Source of the DNA: Sphingorhabdus sp. Alg231-15
GTDB taxonomy: Bacteria; Pseudomonadota; Alphaproteobacteria; Sphingomonadales; Sphingomonadaceae
Direction: 5' to 3'
Length of the DNA: 64,000 bases
Assembly (NCBI RefSeq): GCF_900149705.1
Contig: NZ_LT703001.1
Coordinates: forward strand, 2,846,001-2,910,000
The notes beneath the pieces are model-generated. The model had not been told where the DNA came from and ran no database searches. It worked only from the letters and a program-made list of their open reading frames with translations. A program made the position numbers and the translations under genes. Positions 26,229 to 36,065 of the stretch are shown one piece after another; positions within the stretch are counted from its first letter, which is position 1, and each line of letters starts with the position of its first letter.

Positions 26229-26277
26229 GCGCGAAATGTGAGACCCCGCCCACTCCCAAGGGGTCTCACTTTCGCGC
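26229..26277 (+). other. Long hairpin between receptor and GH3 genes
   Basis: An 18-bp stem (arms 26229-26247 and 26260-26277, one bulged A) with a short C-rich loop follows the receptor stop by 17 bp. No T-run follows, so it may be a leaky terminator or a 3' stabiliser that sets the receptor/GH3 expression ratio. Confidence 0.65.
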
Positions 26278-26330
26278 TGGTCATGATCTGAAAATTTGAT
26301 AAGCGACATCGATTGATCGAAGGAGCATTT

Positions 26331-28922
26331 ATGGCTGATACTCTATCCACTGGACCAAAGGATCGGAGCACCAGTCCGATGATATTTGCAAGTTCGGTTC
26401 TGTCCATTTCGTCACTCCTGCTCGGGGGCTGTGCCGCCAATGCCGAAAGCATCGCCCAGGTAGAGCCTGTGCTAGAGGTGGCAAACCAACCAACGATAAA
26501 CCCCGAGAACTGGCCGAAAAGCGAGTCCCCGATCGCAGTCAACCCGGCCATAGAGGCACGTATTGCTGATCTGCTGTCAAAAATGACGCTGGAAGAAAAG
26601 GTGGGGCAGGTCATTCAAGCCGACATCGGTTCAGTTACCCCGGCGGACGTCAAGAAATATAACCTTGGTTCGGTATTGAACGGCGGCAATAGCGCACCGG
26701 GCGGTGACAATCGGACGACGCCGCAGGCTTGGCTGGCACTGGCCGACGAATTTTGGGATACATCGATCGATACAAGCGATGGCGGCCTTGGCATTCCGGT
26801 GCTTTGGGGGACGGATGCGGTCCACGGGCATAATAATATAATCGGTGCTACGATCTTCCCGCACAATATCGGACTGGGTGCGGCTAATAACCCGGACCTG
26901 ATGGAGGAAATCGGCCGGGTGACCGCTGAGGAAATTCGTATCACCGGACAGGACTGGACCTTCGCGCCGACTATCGCGGTGGTCCGCGATGATCGTTGGG
27001 GCAGGACCTATGAAAGCTATTCGGAAGATCCGGAAATTGTCGCATCCTTTGCTCCACGACTTGTAGCAGGCATTCAGGGGCGGCCCGGTGACAATGACTT
27101 CCTGACCGGAGCCAATCTGGTGGCTACGGTAAAGCATTTTGTCGGCGATGGTGGGACAGTGGCCGGTAAGGACCAAGGCGATAACCTGATGAGCGAAGCG
27201 GATCTGCGCGATCTGCAGGCATCCGGTTATGTCCCAGCCATCGAGGCGGGGGTGCAGGTCGTCATGGCGTCTTATAACAGTTGGCATGGCGAGAAGATGC
27301 ACGGCTTCAAACCCATGTTGACCGATGTTCTGCGCGGAAGGATGGGCTTTGACGGATTTGTCGTTGGTGACTGGAACGGCCATGGTCAAGTTGCGGGCTG
27401 TAAGCCGACCAGCTGTGCAGCATCTTTCAATGCGGGGCTGGACATGTTCATGGCGCCGGATACGTGGAAAGAGCTATACAAAAACACGTTAGCCCAAACG
27501 AAGTCCGGTGAAATCAGTCAATCACGTCTGGACGAAGCCGTTGCCCGGATTTTGCGAGTCAAGCTTCGCTCCGGTCTGTTTGAAGCGGGCCGCCCTTCAA
27601 CCCGGGCGTTGGCTGGAAAATGGGAACAGCTAGGTTCTGATTCCAGCATGGAGATCGCCCGGCAGGCCGTTCGCGAATCTCTGGTACTGCTTAAAAATGA
27701 GGGAAGCGTCTTACCAATTAAGGCGGGCGCGAAAGTGTTGGTCACTGGCGATGGCGCAGATGATATCGGCAAGCAATCAGGCGGCTGGACATTGAGCTGG
27801 CAAGGGACCGGAAACGAGAATAGCCATTTTCCCAAGGGTCACTCTATCTATGGCGGACTGAAGCAAGCGATTGAAGCCTCAGGTGGTCAAGCCTCATTGA
27901 GCAAAGACGGAACCTACCCGTCGCGGCCAGATGTAGTGATCGTAGTCTTTGGCGAGGATCCCTATGCCGAATTCCAGGGAGATCGTCCGCATGTTGATTT
28001 CGAACCGACCGAGCCGCTGGAACAGCTCAAAAACTACAAGGCGGCGGGTATTCCAACCGTGGCGGTCTTTTTGTCCGGTCGGCCGATGTGGGTGAATCCC
28101 GAATTGAACGCTGCTGATGCCTTTGTCGCTGCCTGGCTTCCTGGTTCGGCAGGACAAGGCGTGGCCGATGTTTTGGTCGCCGGTTCTGATCGTAAGGCAG
28201 CCCATGATTTCAAAGGACGGCTCAGCTTCTCCTGGCCTGGATCGTCTTATCAGACCGGCATCAACAAGGGCGATGATAACTATGCACCGCTCTTCGCCTA
28301 TGGCTATGGCCTGAGCTACGCACAGCCGAGAAATGTCGGCATGTTGAGCGAGAGTGAAGAACTGGCCGGCGCGACCAAATCCGACATTACATCAATGATG
28401 ATGGCCGGTGTTGCGCAATCACCCTGGGTAATGGGCGTGACAGATGCACGGGGCTATCGCGCGCTGGGCGACAGTCGCGGCAAGTCGCTGGCGGAAACGT
28501 TGGATATTATTGCAACGGATCGGGCAGCGCAGGAAGATGTGCGGCAATTGACCTGGTCTGGCCCTGCCGACTTTTTGATCTCTACCAATCCGGTCGATAT
28601 CTCGCGGCAGGCTAACGGCGATATGGCGGTGCAATTTGACTATCGCGTGGAAAGCGCACCAGCAGGTTCAGTGATGCTGGGCGGCGCATGCAAGGCGGAT
28701 GAACCCTGCGACGGCCTAATTGATGTGACAGGCAGCATGAAGGCAGCCGCTGGGCAGGGTTGGAAGATCGGCAAAATCAAGTTGAGCTGCATGAGCGAGG
28801 CGGGTGCCGACATGACCCGCATCACATCGCCATTTACGTTGCGCAGTGAAGCAGCATTTTCGGTTTCCCTTTCCAAAATCATGATTGTCGAGAACAGTGG
28901 AGACGCAAGTTGCTCTCTTTGA
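26331..28922 (+). CDS. Glycoside hydrolase family 3 exo-beta-glucan glucohydrolase type, lipoprotein
   Basis: An 863-residue GH3 enzyme. A lipobox-like LLGGC (~residue 35) suggests a lipoprotein. The N-terminal barrel has KMTLEEKVGQ, WGTDAVHGHNN, RDDRWGRTYESYSEDP, KHFVGDGG and the nucleophile Asp in FVVGDWNGHG. The C-terminal sandwich has QAVRESLVLLKNEG, VFGEDPYAEFQGD and YGYGLSY. An extra ~170-residue sandwich-like C-terminus follows. This layout is that of bacterial exo-1,3/1,4-beta-glucanases, releasing glucose from beta-glucans or cello/xyloglucan-type oligosaccharides. The start is ATG 26331 with AAGGAG 7 bp before. It lies downstream of the TonB receptor in the same direction. Confidence 0.92.
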   Translation: MADTLSTGPKDRSTSPMIFASSVLSISSLLLGGCAANAESIAQVEPVLEVANQPTINPENWPKSESPIAVNPAIEARIADLLSKMTLEEKVGQVIQADIGSVTPADVKKYNLGSVLNGGNSAPGGDNRTTPQAWLALADEFWDTSIDTSDGGLGIPVLWGTDAVHGHNNIIGATIFPHNIGLGAANNPDLMEEIGRVTAEEIRITGQDWTFAPTIAVVRDDRWGRTYESYSEDPEIVASFAPRLVAGIQGRPGDNDFLTGANLVATVKHFVGDGGTVAGKDQGDNLMSEADLRDLQASGYVPAIEAGVQVVMASYNSWHGEKMHGFKPMLTDVLRGRMGFDGFVVGDWNGHGQVAGCKPTSCAASFNAGLDMFMAPDTWKELYKNTLAQTKSGEISQSRLDEAVARILRVKLRSGLFEAGRPSTRALAGKWEQLGSDSSMEIARQAVRESLVLLKNEGSVLPIKAGAKVLVTGDGADDIGKQSGGWTLSWQGTGNENSHFPKGHSIYGGLKQAIEASGGQASLSKDGTYPSRPDVVIVVFGEDPYAEFQGDRPHVDFEPTEPLEQLKNYKAAGIPTVAVFLSGRPMWVNPELNAADAFVAAWLPGSAGQGVADVLVAGSDRKAAHDFKGRLSFSWPGSSYQTGINKGDDNYAPLFAYGYGLSYAQPRNVGMLSESEELAGATKSDITSMMMAGVAQSPWVMGVTDARGYRALGDSRGKSLAETLDIIATDRAAQEDVRQLTWSGPADFLISTNPVDISRQANGDMAVQFDYRVESAPAGSVMLGGACKADEPCDGLIDVTGSMKAAAGQGWKIGKIKLSCMSEAGADMTRITSPFTLRSEAAFSVSLSKIMIVENSGDASCSL

Positions 28923-28950
28923 CTGCCAGGAGTTGATCAACTGCAGGCAG
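28923..28950 (+). other. Inverted repeat after the GH3 gene
   Basis: CTGCC and GGCAG flank the 12-bp palindrome AGTTGATCAACT directly after the GH3 stop. It could fold as a 3'-end hairpin, but it lacks a T-run. It is a weak candidate for a transcript end. Confidence 0.4.
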
Positions 28951-29143
28951 GGGTGAAGCTCGACACATTCAAACGAATACCTACGGAATCGAAAGAATGT
29001 CTGCATCAAGTCGAAAGCGGACATGAGTTTAGATCATCGTTTTCTATCTGCGCGCATCACCCCTCTAGAAACTGATGCGACGAATCCTTATAGGGTTTGT
29101 CTATCAGGTCATTGATGCAGCTTACCATATTGAGATTCAGTTC

Positions 29144-29569
29144 ATGGCATTCATCCCCATTATCATCACAGCAGCTGCGGTAAGTCAGCCAGCTTCAACG
29201 GATGCAGCGACGCTTGCTGCGATTGATGCGACGTGTCATGATTATGTTGATGGTCAACTCGAGGGTGACCCTGATCGTGTCGCCCGCGCGCTGCATCCCG
29301 ATCTTGCCAAACGTGCGATCGTTGGAAAGCAGCCCTATGAAAGTTTCGGGCTGCGGCGGATGACCAAAGAGGAGTTGGTTGGTCTCACCAAGCGCGGTGC
29401 TCTCAAAACGCCGAAATACAAGTGGGACCGCAGTTGTAGAATTCTAGATGTGACCGGTAATGCCGCCTCGGTTCGGCTAGAAACACCGTGGTTTGTCGAC
29501 TATTTTCATATGGGAAATTTTGACGGAAAATGGTTGATAGTGAATGCATTATGGTACGTTAAGAAATAG
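29144..29569 (+). CDS. Exported lumazine-binding-like / NTF2-fold protein
   Basis: About 141 residues. The N-terminus MAFIPIIITAAAVSQP looks like a short signal peptide. The rest (IDATCHDYVDGQLEGDPDRVARALHPDLAKRA ... MGNFDGKWLIVNALWYVKK, quoted in parts) fits the putative lumazine-binding family (PF12893 type) of the NTF2 superfamily. Those are mostly uncharacterised exported proteins. An alternative start at 29075 would add 23 residues before the signal; neither start has a strong ribosome site. No link to its neighbours is visible. Confidence 0.65.
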   Translation: MAFIPIIITAAAVSQPASTDAATLAAIDATCHDYVDGQLEGDPDRVARALHPDLAKRAIVGKQPYESFGLRRMTKEELVGLTKRGALKTPKYKWDRSCRILDVTGNAASVRLETPWFVDYFHMGNFDGKWLIVNALWYVKK

Positions 29570-29692
29570 TGGGACCGCGGCCACTATAGCGATTGCTCGC
29601 ACTAGGAACCTTGAAATCCAAAGCCGGTAAAGTCCCGAATGCCGACGCTGAGAATCTACCAATAGTCTTTCTTTTGTACGTCATCGGTCAAT

Positions 29693-30820
29693 CTAGTCTT
29701 TTAGATTCTTTCGATATTGAGAGGGAGTCACACCAGTGTTTTTCTTGAAGGCGTGATTGAATGTTGCCTTTGATCCAAAGCCGCAATCATAAGCGAGATT
29801 TATCAAGGGCAGCTCGTAGCCATCAGCAACTATGCGTCTTTTGAATTCTTCTATGCGATACCCATTGATATATTCATAGAAACTTACTTCTGCCTGAGAG
29901 TTGATCACTTCGGACAACAATCTTTGGTTTATTCGTAAGTGGTTTGCGAGAACCGTCAGGCTCAAATCGCTTTCGAGATAGGGTTTATTTCGAGACATCA
30001 CGCTTTCAAGATCTTTAAATAGCGTACCCAGTAGCACCGGATCGTTTTTGTGTCCCGTTTCCTTCGGCCGGTTTTGATCAAAACCGGCAGTTATAGACTG
30101 CGTTTGCAGATAGCCTTGGGTACCAATCCAATATGTGCCAAGCGACAGAAAAAGAAGGAAAGGATAATAATATGGGATATCAAGGCTATCTCCGAACCGG
30201 ACGACGTCTATCGCTCTTAGAATGAACCATAGAAAGAAGAATATCGTGTAGAGAAGCACGGGTTTCTGTAACCAGTTCAATGTTCTTTCATGGATATCGG
30301 AATGGTTTTCTTTGATCCATTTTGCGTATGTCACGAGAATTCGATTCGTCAGAAACAGATATATAAAAATCGATATAATTCCTCCTGCTTGTTCCACCAT
30401 CCAGATGAAATGATCGCTGTTGATGGGTTCGGCAAAAAAGTAAAATACGTGCCGTTGATAAAATGGGCTGGCGTAATAGGCGATTTCGAGCACGACCGGC
30501 AGAAAATGAAGAAAATCTAGCTTGCCTAGATGGAAGCGGGAATTCGTGAGCGACTTTGTGTAAAGATAGAGTGATGGCCCTAGGCCATATAAAAGTTCCA
30601 CGGATAGAAATGAGTAACCCAGCGACCTTATGAAGCCTATATCATGCAGCACTACTCGCAGCACAGGTAAGGTGTAGAATAGCAGCATGAGCGACAACAA
30701 GAAGTTGCCAGTTCTCTGGTTTCTTCGAGATAGTATAAGCAACAAACTGATCATCAATCCGTGCAGTGCCCCGATCAGGATGACCAGGTTCCAAACGTTC
30801 AGATTGAGAGATAAGTCCAT
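29693..30820 (-). CDS. AraC-family regulator with N-terminal membrane-spanning sensor domain
   Basis: A 375-residue protein. About seven hydrophobic helices occupy residues ~5-245. A C-terminal AraC-type double helix-turn-helix follows (LSLTVLANHLRINQRLLSEVIN; LAYDCGFGSKATFNHAFKK; VTPSQYR; quoted in parts). Membrane-embedded AraC regulators of this layout are common in Bacteroidetes and marine Gammaproteobacteria. Divergent from an acylase gene (173 bp between starts), it probably controls that gene in response to an extracellular or lipophilic signal. The DNA is visibly more A+T-rich than the rest of the window. ATG 30820 is chosen; a TTG start at 30889 is possible. Confidence 0.82.
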   Translation of the reverse strand: MDLSLNLNVWNLVILIGALHGLMISLLLILSRRNQRTGNFLLSLMLLFYTLPVLRVVLHDIGFIRSLGYSFLSVELLYGLGPSLYLYTKSLTNSRFHLGKLDFLHFLPVVLEIAYYASPFYQRHVFYFFAEPINSDHFIWMVEQAGGIISIFIYLFLTNRILVTYAKWIKENHSDIHERTLNWLQKPVLLYTIFFFLWFILRAIDVVRFGDSLDIPYYYPFLLFLSLGTYWIGTQGYLQTQSITAGFDQNRPKETGHKNDPVLLGTLFKDLESVMSRNKPYLESDLSLTVLANHLRINQRLLSEVINSQAEVSFYEYINGYRIEEFKRRIVADGYELPLINLAYDCGFGSKATFNHAFKKNTGVTPSQYRKNLKD

Positions 30821-30992
30821 AAGTTGAAATAGCTGCCAGTTACATGATGCAGTATTGTCTCTCTTAGCCGAACCGGTTCCTATAACCAACCGACCAGAAA
30901 TGGATTATTTCGTCCGGCTACATCCAGACGGACGCCAACAGCTCTTTTTCGATCTAGCAAGTAAACAGCTTGCAAAAGAAAGAGGCTTTTTG

Positions 30993-33128
30993 ATGCTGAA
31001 CACGACGTTTCGGATGGCTGTTACACTATCGTTCTTAGCGGCACTGGGGAGCTGTGCCTTGCATAGTTCAAAAACGGAATCGATCAGCCAATCTGTTTTA
31101 GAACCTAGCTTAGAAGTGCCAGCACTTGCGGAGAATGTAACGATCATGCGGGACGAGTTTGGAGTTCCACACATCTTCGGTCCTACGGATGCGAGCGTTG
31201 TTTTTGGCGCCACCTATGCTCGAGCCGAGGATGAATTTCACTATATGGAGCAAGCCTATATAAAACTTTTGGGCCGCGCTGCGTCTGTGAGCGGGCCCGA
31301 CTGGCTGCCATGGGACATTTTCTTGAGAAAGCTGGAAATTGAAGATCATTCCAGACAGGAATATTTGAACGCATCAGCAGAAATCAAAGCTCTTTGCGAA
31401 GCTTTTGCCGAGGGTATGAATTATTTTTTGAGAACTAGGCCCGATATCAAGCCCAAGTTGATCATGCATTTTGAACCTTGGCATGCTCTGGTCGGCTATC
31501 GATTGTTTCATGTCTCCGGCATTGATGACGAAACCCAAAAGCAAATCGGACAGCCAAATATTCTCTCTGCATTTTCCGGTTATCTTTCCTCGACCATGTG
31601 GGCAATCGGGCCATCCAAGAGTGCCTCTGGGCACCCTATGTTGTTCATCAACCCGCATATTCCACTTGATGCTCCCTATGAAATGTCTTTGCACAGCGAC
31701 GAAGGTCTGAACGTTTCCGGTCAGCTGGCATATGGAATCGGGATTTTACCAATTTCCGGTCACAATGGAGATGCAGGTTGGTCAATCACCGCCAATAGTC
31801 CCGACATTAATGATGTCTATGAAGAGACAATCGTCGATGGCGCATCCGGCTCGTACCAATATGGAGGTGAGATACTGACAACCACAAGATGGACTGAAAA
31901 TATTGCTGTTGCTGGACCAGATGGGATCAAACAAAGAAAATATAATTTTGAGAAAACTCGACACGGCCCGCTGTTCGATGGACCGGGTGGCAAGCGCCTC
32001 GCGCTAAGAGTGGCCAAGCTGTCGAAAGGTGGCGTGCTGAAACAGTTTTTCGATATGAGCAAGGCACGCAATCTGGCAGAATTCAAACGTGCGATTGCGC
32101 CGATGAACATCACTTATAATAATCTTATGTATGCAGGACAGGACGGGCATATTTACTACGTCTACGGTGGAGCTATCCCCAAACGTAATGCTAAGTTGGA
32201 CTGGTCCAAGCCTGTCGATGGCAGCAACCCCGAAACCGACTGGCGAGGGTTTTTCTCTCTCGCGGACCTGCCACAAATTGAAAACCCTGCATCAGGCTAT
32301 CTACAAAACTCAAACAGCTCACCCTTTTTTTCGACGGATGGAACCGACCTGATAGAGACAGATTATCCTGCATATATGTTTCGATCTGAACGTGACACCG
32401 CGATTGCAAGGCGATCCAGACAACTGATCGCGGCAGAAGATAGAATATCTCTCGAACAGTTATCCCGATTTGCGTTCGATACTTATTTGCCCACTGCGGC
32501 GGCCGATATTGCGAAACTCAATGCGGAATGGGTGCAATCTTCTTCAAACAATGAAAAAACGGAAAAGGAAATTAAAGAAGCGCTACATATCCTCAACGAA
32601 TGGGATAGACGAGCGGATGCCGACTCAGTTGGAGCTGCACTCTATGTCACGATGTTCCACATGCGTGATAACGATTCCGCATATCCGATGATCAATCGGC
32701 TCAGAAGGACAACTGCACTTCTGGAAAAATATTACGGCGACTGGCGAATTCCATATGGCCGTTTTAATAGAATTAGACGCGCGGAACATAGGGGTAAGAT
32801 CAACATACCGCCTTCGCAACACGACCTGCCATCGCCCGGCACGCCTTTCTATATGGGCGCGATTATGACGTTTAATACGAAAACTGAAGACGGATCGAGC
32901 AAGAGCTACGGCAATCATGGACACTCCTATGTAAGCGTAGTGGAATTTGCTCCCGAGCTGAAGGCGCGATCAGTGATGGCCTATGGCCAGAACAGAAATC
33001 CTGAGTCTGCCCATTATTTTGATCAAGCTAGACTGTACACTCAGCAGAAGTTCAAGCCGGTCCGATTCTATGAAAAAGCCATCGTGAAGGCAGCTTTAAA
33101 AACCTATCGTCCAGGGCAGAAAAACTGA
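30993..33128 (+). CDS. Penicillin acylase family protein (possible N-acyl-homoserine lactone or aculeacin-type acylase), lipoprotein
   Basis: A 711-residue Ntn-hydrolase precursor. The order is: lipobox-type N-terminus (LGSC, Cys21); alpha-chain (VTIMRDEFGVPHIFGPTDA); linker; beta-chain beginning at the expected autocleavage Ser (Ser200 in SSTMWAIGPSKSASG). NPHIPL and ITANSPDINDVYEE carry family beta-chain residues. It should hydrolyse an amide bond of an acylated substrate in the periplasm; AHL acylases (PvdQ/QuiP type) and lipopeptide acylases share this fold. The chosen ATG has AAGAGG upstream and opens the signal; 30855 would add 46 residues of non-signal sequence. Its partner is the divergent membrane AraC regulator. 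Confidence 0.85.
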   Translation: MLNTTFRMAVTLSFLAALGSCALHSSKTESISQSVLEPSLEVPALAENVTIMRDEFGVPHIFGPTDASVVFGATYARAEDEFHYMEQAYIKLLGRAASVSGPDWLPWDIFLRKLEIEDHSRQEYLNASAEIKALCEAFAEGMNYFLRTRPDIKPKLIMHFEPWHALVGYRLFHVSGIDDETQKQIGQPNILSAFSGYLSSTMWAIGPSKSASGHPMLFINPHIPLDAPYEMSLHSDEGLNVSGQLAYGIGILPISGHNGDAGWSITANSPDINDVYEETIVDGASGSYQYGGEILTTTRWTENIAVAGPDGIKQRKYNFEKTRHGPLFDGPGGKRLALRVAKLSKGGVLKQFFDMSKARNLAEFKRAIAPMNITYNNLMYAGQDGHIYYVYGGAIPKRNAKLDWSKPVDGSNPETDWRGFFSLADLPQIENPASGYLQNSNSSPFFSTDGTDLIETDYPAYMFRSERDTAIARRSRQLIAAEDRISLEQLSRFAFDTYLPTAAADIAKLNAEWVQSSSNNEKTEKEIKEALHILNEWDRRADADSVGAALYVTMFHMRDNDSAYPMINRLRRTTALLEKYYGDWRIPYGRFNRIRRAEHRGKINIPPSQHDLPSPGTPFYMGAIMTFNTKTEDGSSKSYGNHGHSYVSVVEFAPELKARSVMAYGQNRNPESAHYFDQARLYTQQKFKPVRFYEKAIVKAALKTYRPGQKN

Positions 33129-33252
33129 GCAGGTTTAAAAATTGGTTTCCATTTCAATAAATTTGAACTTCTCGAAACAACACACGGCTTTTGCGCGCAA
33201 TAGGGTCGTGCGGTCATATCGGATGTTGCAACCAATCGCTCCTCGATTCAGA

Positions 33253-34593
33253 TTATCGAACCAACTGGGTCACCACATTCTCCAGCCATTCCTGTCGGCC
33301 AGAAACAGGGTTCGGAGCATGGTTGCTGGAAAGGGCAAAATCAGCGACGGCATCTAAATTGACTTCGCCGGCAAGCATCTTGGCGCCGATACCGCCTTGC
33401 CATCCTGCATAGCGCTGTTCTCTGAACTGATCGAGGCGGCCATCCTGGATCATCGCTTCGGCATTGAGCAGTGCGCGGGCCATGAGGTCGACTGCACCAA
33501 TATGAGCCTGGGCGACATCCTCCGCCGTAATACTTTGCCTGCGAACCTTGGCATCGAAATTCAGGCCGCCATTCCGCAGGCCTCCGGCTGACAGAATGGA
33601 TTTCAACACCAGCGTGACCTCTCGCAGGTCATTGGGAAATTGATCAGTATCCCAGCCGTTTTGAGGGTCGCCGCGATTCAGGTCGAGCGATCCGAATAAA
33701 TCAAGGGCAAATGCCATATCGACCTCATGCTCGAAACTAAGTCCAGCGAGAGTCGCGTGGTTAGCTTCAATATTGACGCGGACTTCGCGTTCCAGACCAT
33801 AGCGTTGCAGGAAGGCATGGACGGTTTGCACCGTGCTGTCATATTGATGCTTGGTCGGCTCATGCGGTTTGGGCTCGATCAGAATATCGCCGGTAAAGCC
33901 AATCTTGTGCTTATGCTCGACTACCAGGCTTAAAAATCTACCAAGCTGATCCAGCTCTTGACCAATTTTGGTGTTGAGGATCGTGTCATAGCCTTCGCGG
34001 CCGCCCCATAATACATAATTAGACCCACCCAAACGGTGCGTTGCATTGAGCGCCTCGCGTACCTGCAAAGCTGCAAAAGCCGCAATGTCGGGATTGGGAT
34101 TGGTTGACGCCCCAGCCATGTAGCGCGGATGAGAGAAATTATTGGCTGTGCCCCAAAGCAGTTTTTGCCCTGAACTGGCCATCAGTCCCTCAAGATGCTC
34201 CACTGCCTCGTTCAGGTATGTTACATGCTCTTGCGCTGTTTCTGCTGGTGCCATCACGTCAACATCATGAAAGCTGTAAAAAGGCAGATCGAGAATACTG
34301 AAAAGATCAAAGGCGGCTTCCCGCTTTGCAGCAGCCGCATCTTTCGGATCATCCATTTGATGCCATGGGCGGTGAAACCCGCCGGCGCCGAAAACATCCG
34401 ATCCATCCCAGCAGAAGGTATGCCAGAAGCATACAGAGAGCCTTAACTGCTCCTCCATTGATTTACCCATGACCATCCGGTTTTTGTCATAATAGCGATA
34501 GGCGAAGTCATTCGTGCTGTCCTGACCTTCATAGCGGGCTTGGGGCAGGGATTTGAAATATTCGCGGGATGCGGAATCGAGATGTTTGGTCAT
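33253..34593 (-). CDS. xylA: Xylose isomerase
   Basis: A 446-residue enzyme converting D-xylose to D-xylulose (also D-glucose to D-fructose) in the cytoplasm, of the usual length for class II enzymes. FHDVDVMAP carries the catalytic His, and WGGREGYDTIL and GDILIEPKPHEPTKHQYD carry the metal ligands. IEANHATLAGL and the DLNRGDPQNGWDTDQFPND stretch complete the metal site. Its ATG overlaps the xylB stop (ATGA), with AAGGAG inside the xylB end, so translation is coupled. It is second in the xylB-xylA operon, controlled from the region shared with the LacI gene. It is convergent with the acylase gene. Confidence 0.97.
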   Translation of the reverse strand: MTKHLDSASREYFKSLPQARYEGQDSTNDFAYRYYDKNRMVMGKSMEEQLRLSVCFWHTFCWDGSDVFGAGGFHRPWHQMDDPKDAAAAKREAAFDLFSILDLPFYSFHDVDVMAPAETAQEHVTYLNEAVEHLEGLMASSGQKLLWGTANNFSHPRYMAGASTNPNPDIAAFAALQVREALNATHRLGGSNYVLWGGREGYDTILNTKIGQELDQLGRFLSLVVEHKHKIGFTGDILIEPKPHEPTKHQYDSTVQTVHAFLQRYGLEREVRVNIEANHATLAGLSFEHEVDMAFALDLFGSLDLNRGDPQNGWDTDQFPNDLREVTLVLKSILSAGGLRNGGLNFDAKVRRQSITAEDVAQAHIGAVDLMARALLNAEAMIQDGRLDQFREQRYAGWQGGIGAKMLAGEVNLDAVADFALSSNHAPNPVSGRQEWLENVVTQLVR

Positions 34594-36059
34594 GTAAGCT
34601 GCTCCTTACCCTGACGGGTATTCGTATATAAGTTTTTGAAAATAATGCGTTTCTCGTGAAGTGTATCGGCAAGCTGCGGATCAGGTTCAATCGCTTCGAC
34701 AATATCCGGAGCCGCGAGTATGTCGGGTGCGCCCATCCCTTCAATCATGATACGAGCGAGCCGGGCCGCGCCAAAAGCAGCGCCCCTGTCAGCGCCTTTG
34801 CGATAGACTAGCGGTTTACCAATCGCTGAAGCTAGGATCCGACCCCAATACCGGGAGCGCGATCCGCCGCCGATAACGTTAAGTTGTTTGATCTCATTGC
34901 CGCAAGCCGCGATGGCGTCCGCGCCATCCGCATAGGCAAAGGCGATACCTTCAAGCGCAGCTTGCCCTAGCGCCGTCGGATCGGTTTCATGGGTCAAGCC
35001 ATAAAAGGCACCGGTCGCGTGAGGATCATTATGAGGTGTGCGTTCGCCAGAAAGATATGGCAGAAAAATTTCCCCCTTGGTCGGGGTCCCGCGCAATTCG
35101 GCGGCGGCAAATAGCGCCGGAGTATCACGAAAGCCGACAGTTCTTGCCACCCAGTCCACGGCGCTGGCGGCACTCAGCATGACCGACATCTGGTGCCACA
35201 GGTCCGGTAGGGCGTGACAAAAGGTATGGACGCCATCAGTTGGATTGGGACGATATTGATCGTCAACATGAAAAATCACCCCCGATGTGCCGATGGACAA
35301 CATGGTTTCACCCGCTCCAGCAACACCGGATCCCACCGCTCCAGCGGCATTGTCGCCGCCGCCTGCCGCTATAGGGACCGATTTCATGCCCCAACGCGAA
35401 GCCAGTTTCGCTGACAGGAAAGCGCTTTCATCCGGACCCTCGGCCAGCTCTGGCATATGCGACAAATCCAGGCCTGTTGCTTGTAACATCTTTTCTGACC
35501 ATTGCCGTTTGCCGGTATCGAGCCATAATGTTCCAGCTGCATCCGACATATCGGAAACCATTGCGCCAGAAAGCTTGTAGCGCAGCCAATCCTTCGGCAA
35601 CAACACCTTGGCAATTTTGGAGAAAATATCCGGCTCGTGCTTGTGTACCCATAATATTTTAGGGGCGGTGAAGCCCGGCATTGCTGTGTTGCCAGTGATA
35701 TCTGCCAATTGCGGAACCGCGATTTTCAACGCGTCGCATTCTTTATGGCTGCGTCCGTCATTCCACAAAATCGCCGGTCGCAATATGCCATTATCTGCAC
35801 CCATCAAAACCGCACCATGCATCTGACCTGCGATCCCGATTGCTGATATCTGACTGCGCAAGTCGTCAGGTAGTTGCTGGATCGCCGCATCAACGGCGTC
35901 CATCCAATCTTCTGGATCTTGTTCGCTATGCAATGGGTGAGGGCGCTGGACCTCCAAAGAGCTATTTGCCTCTGCCACTACCGTATCGCTGTCATCAACG
36001 ATGACCGATTTGACTCCGGACGTACCCAGATCAATGCCGAGATACAGGTGCGGAATCAT
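34590..36059 (-). CDS. xylB: Xylulokinase
   Basis: A 489-residue FGGY-family kinase phosphorylating D-xylulose to xylulose-5-phosphate, feeding the pentose phosphate pathway. The phosphate-1 motif is LGIDLGTSGVKSV. GQMHGAV and LWNDGRS are the xylulokinase-specific substrate segments, and GGGDNAAGAVGSG is the adenosine/phosphate region. It is the first gene of xylB-xylA. It is divergent from the LacI-type regulator; the 248-bp gap contains one exact-type operator and a 15-bp palindrome just before its start. Confidence 0.96.
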   Translation of the reverse strand: MIPHLYLGIDLGTSGVKSVIVDDSDTVVAEANSSLEVQRPHPLHSEQDPEDWMDAVDAAIQQLPDDLRSQISAIGIAGQMHGAVLMGADNGILRPAILWNDGRSHKECDALKIAVPQLADITGNTAMPGFTAPKILWVHKHEPDIFSKIAKVLLPKDWLRYKLSGAMVSDMSDAAGTLWLDTGKRQWSEKMLQATGLDLSHMPELAEGPDESAFLSAKLASRWGMKSVPIAAGGGDNAAGAVGSGVAGAGETMLSIGTSGVIFHVDDQYRPNPTDGVHTFCHALPDLWHQMSVMLSAASAVDWVARTVGFRDTPALFAAAELRGTPTKGEIFLPYLSGERTPHNDPHATGAFYGLTHETDPTALGQAALEGIAFAYADGADAIAACGNEIKQLNVIGGGSRSRYWGRILASAIGKPLVYRKGADRGAAFGAARLARIMIEGMGAPDILAAPDIVEAIEPDPQLADTLHEKRIIFKNLYTNTRQGKEQLT

Positions 36060-36065
36060 GGGGCT

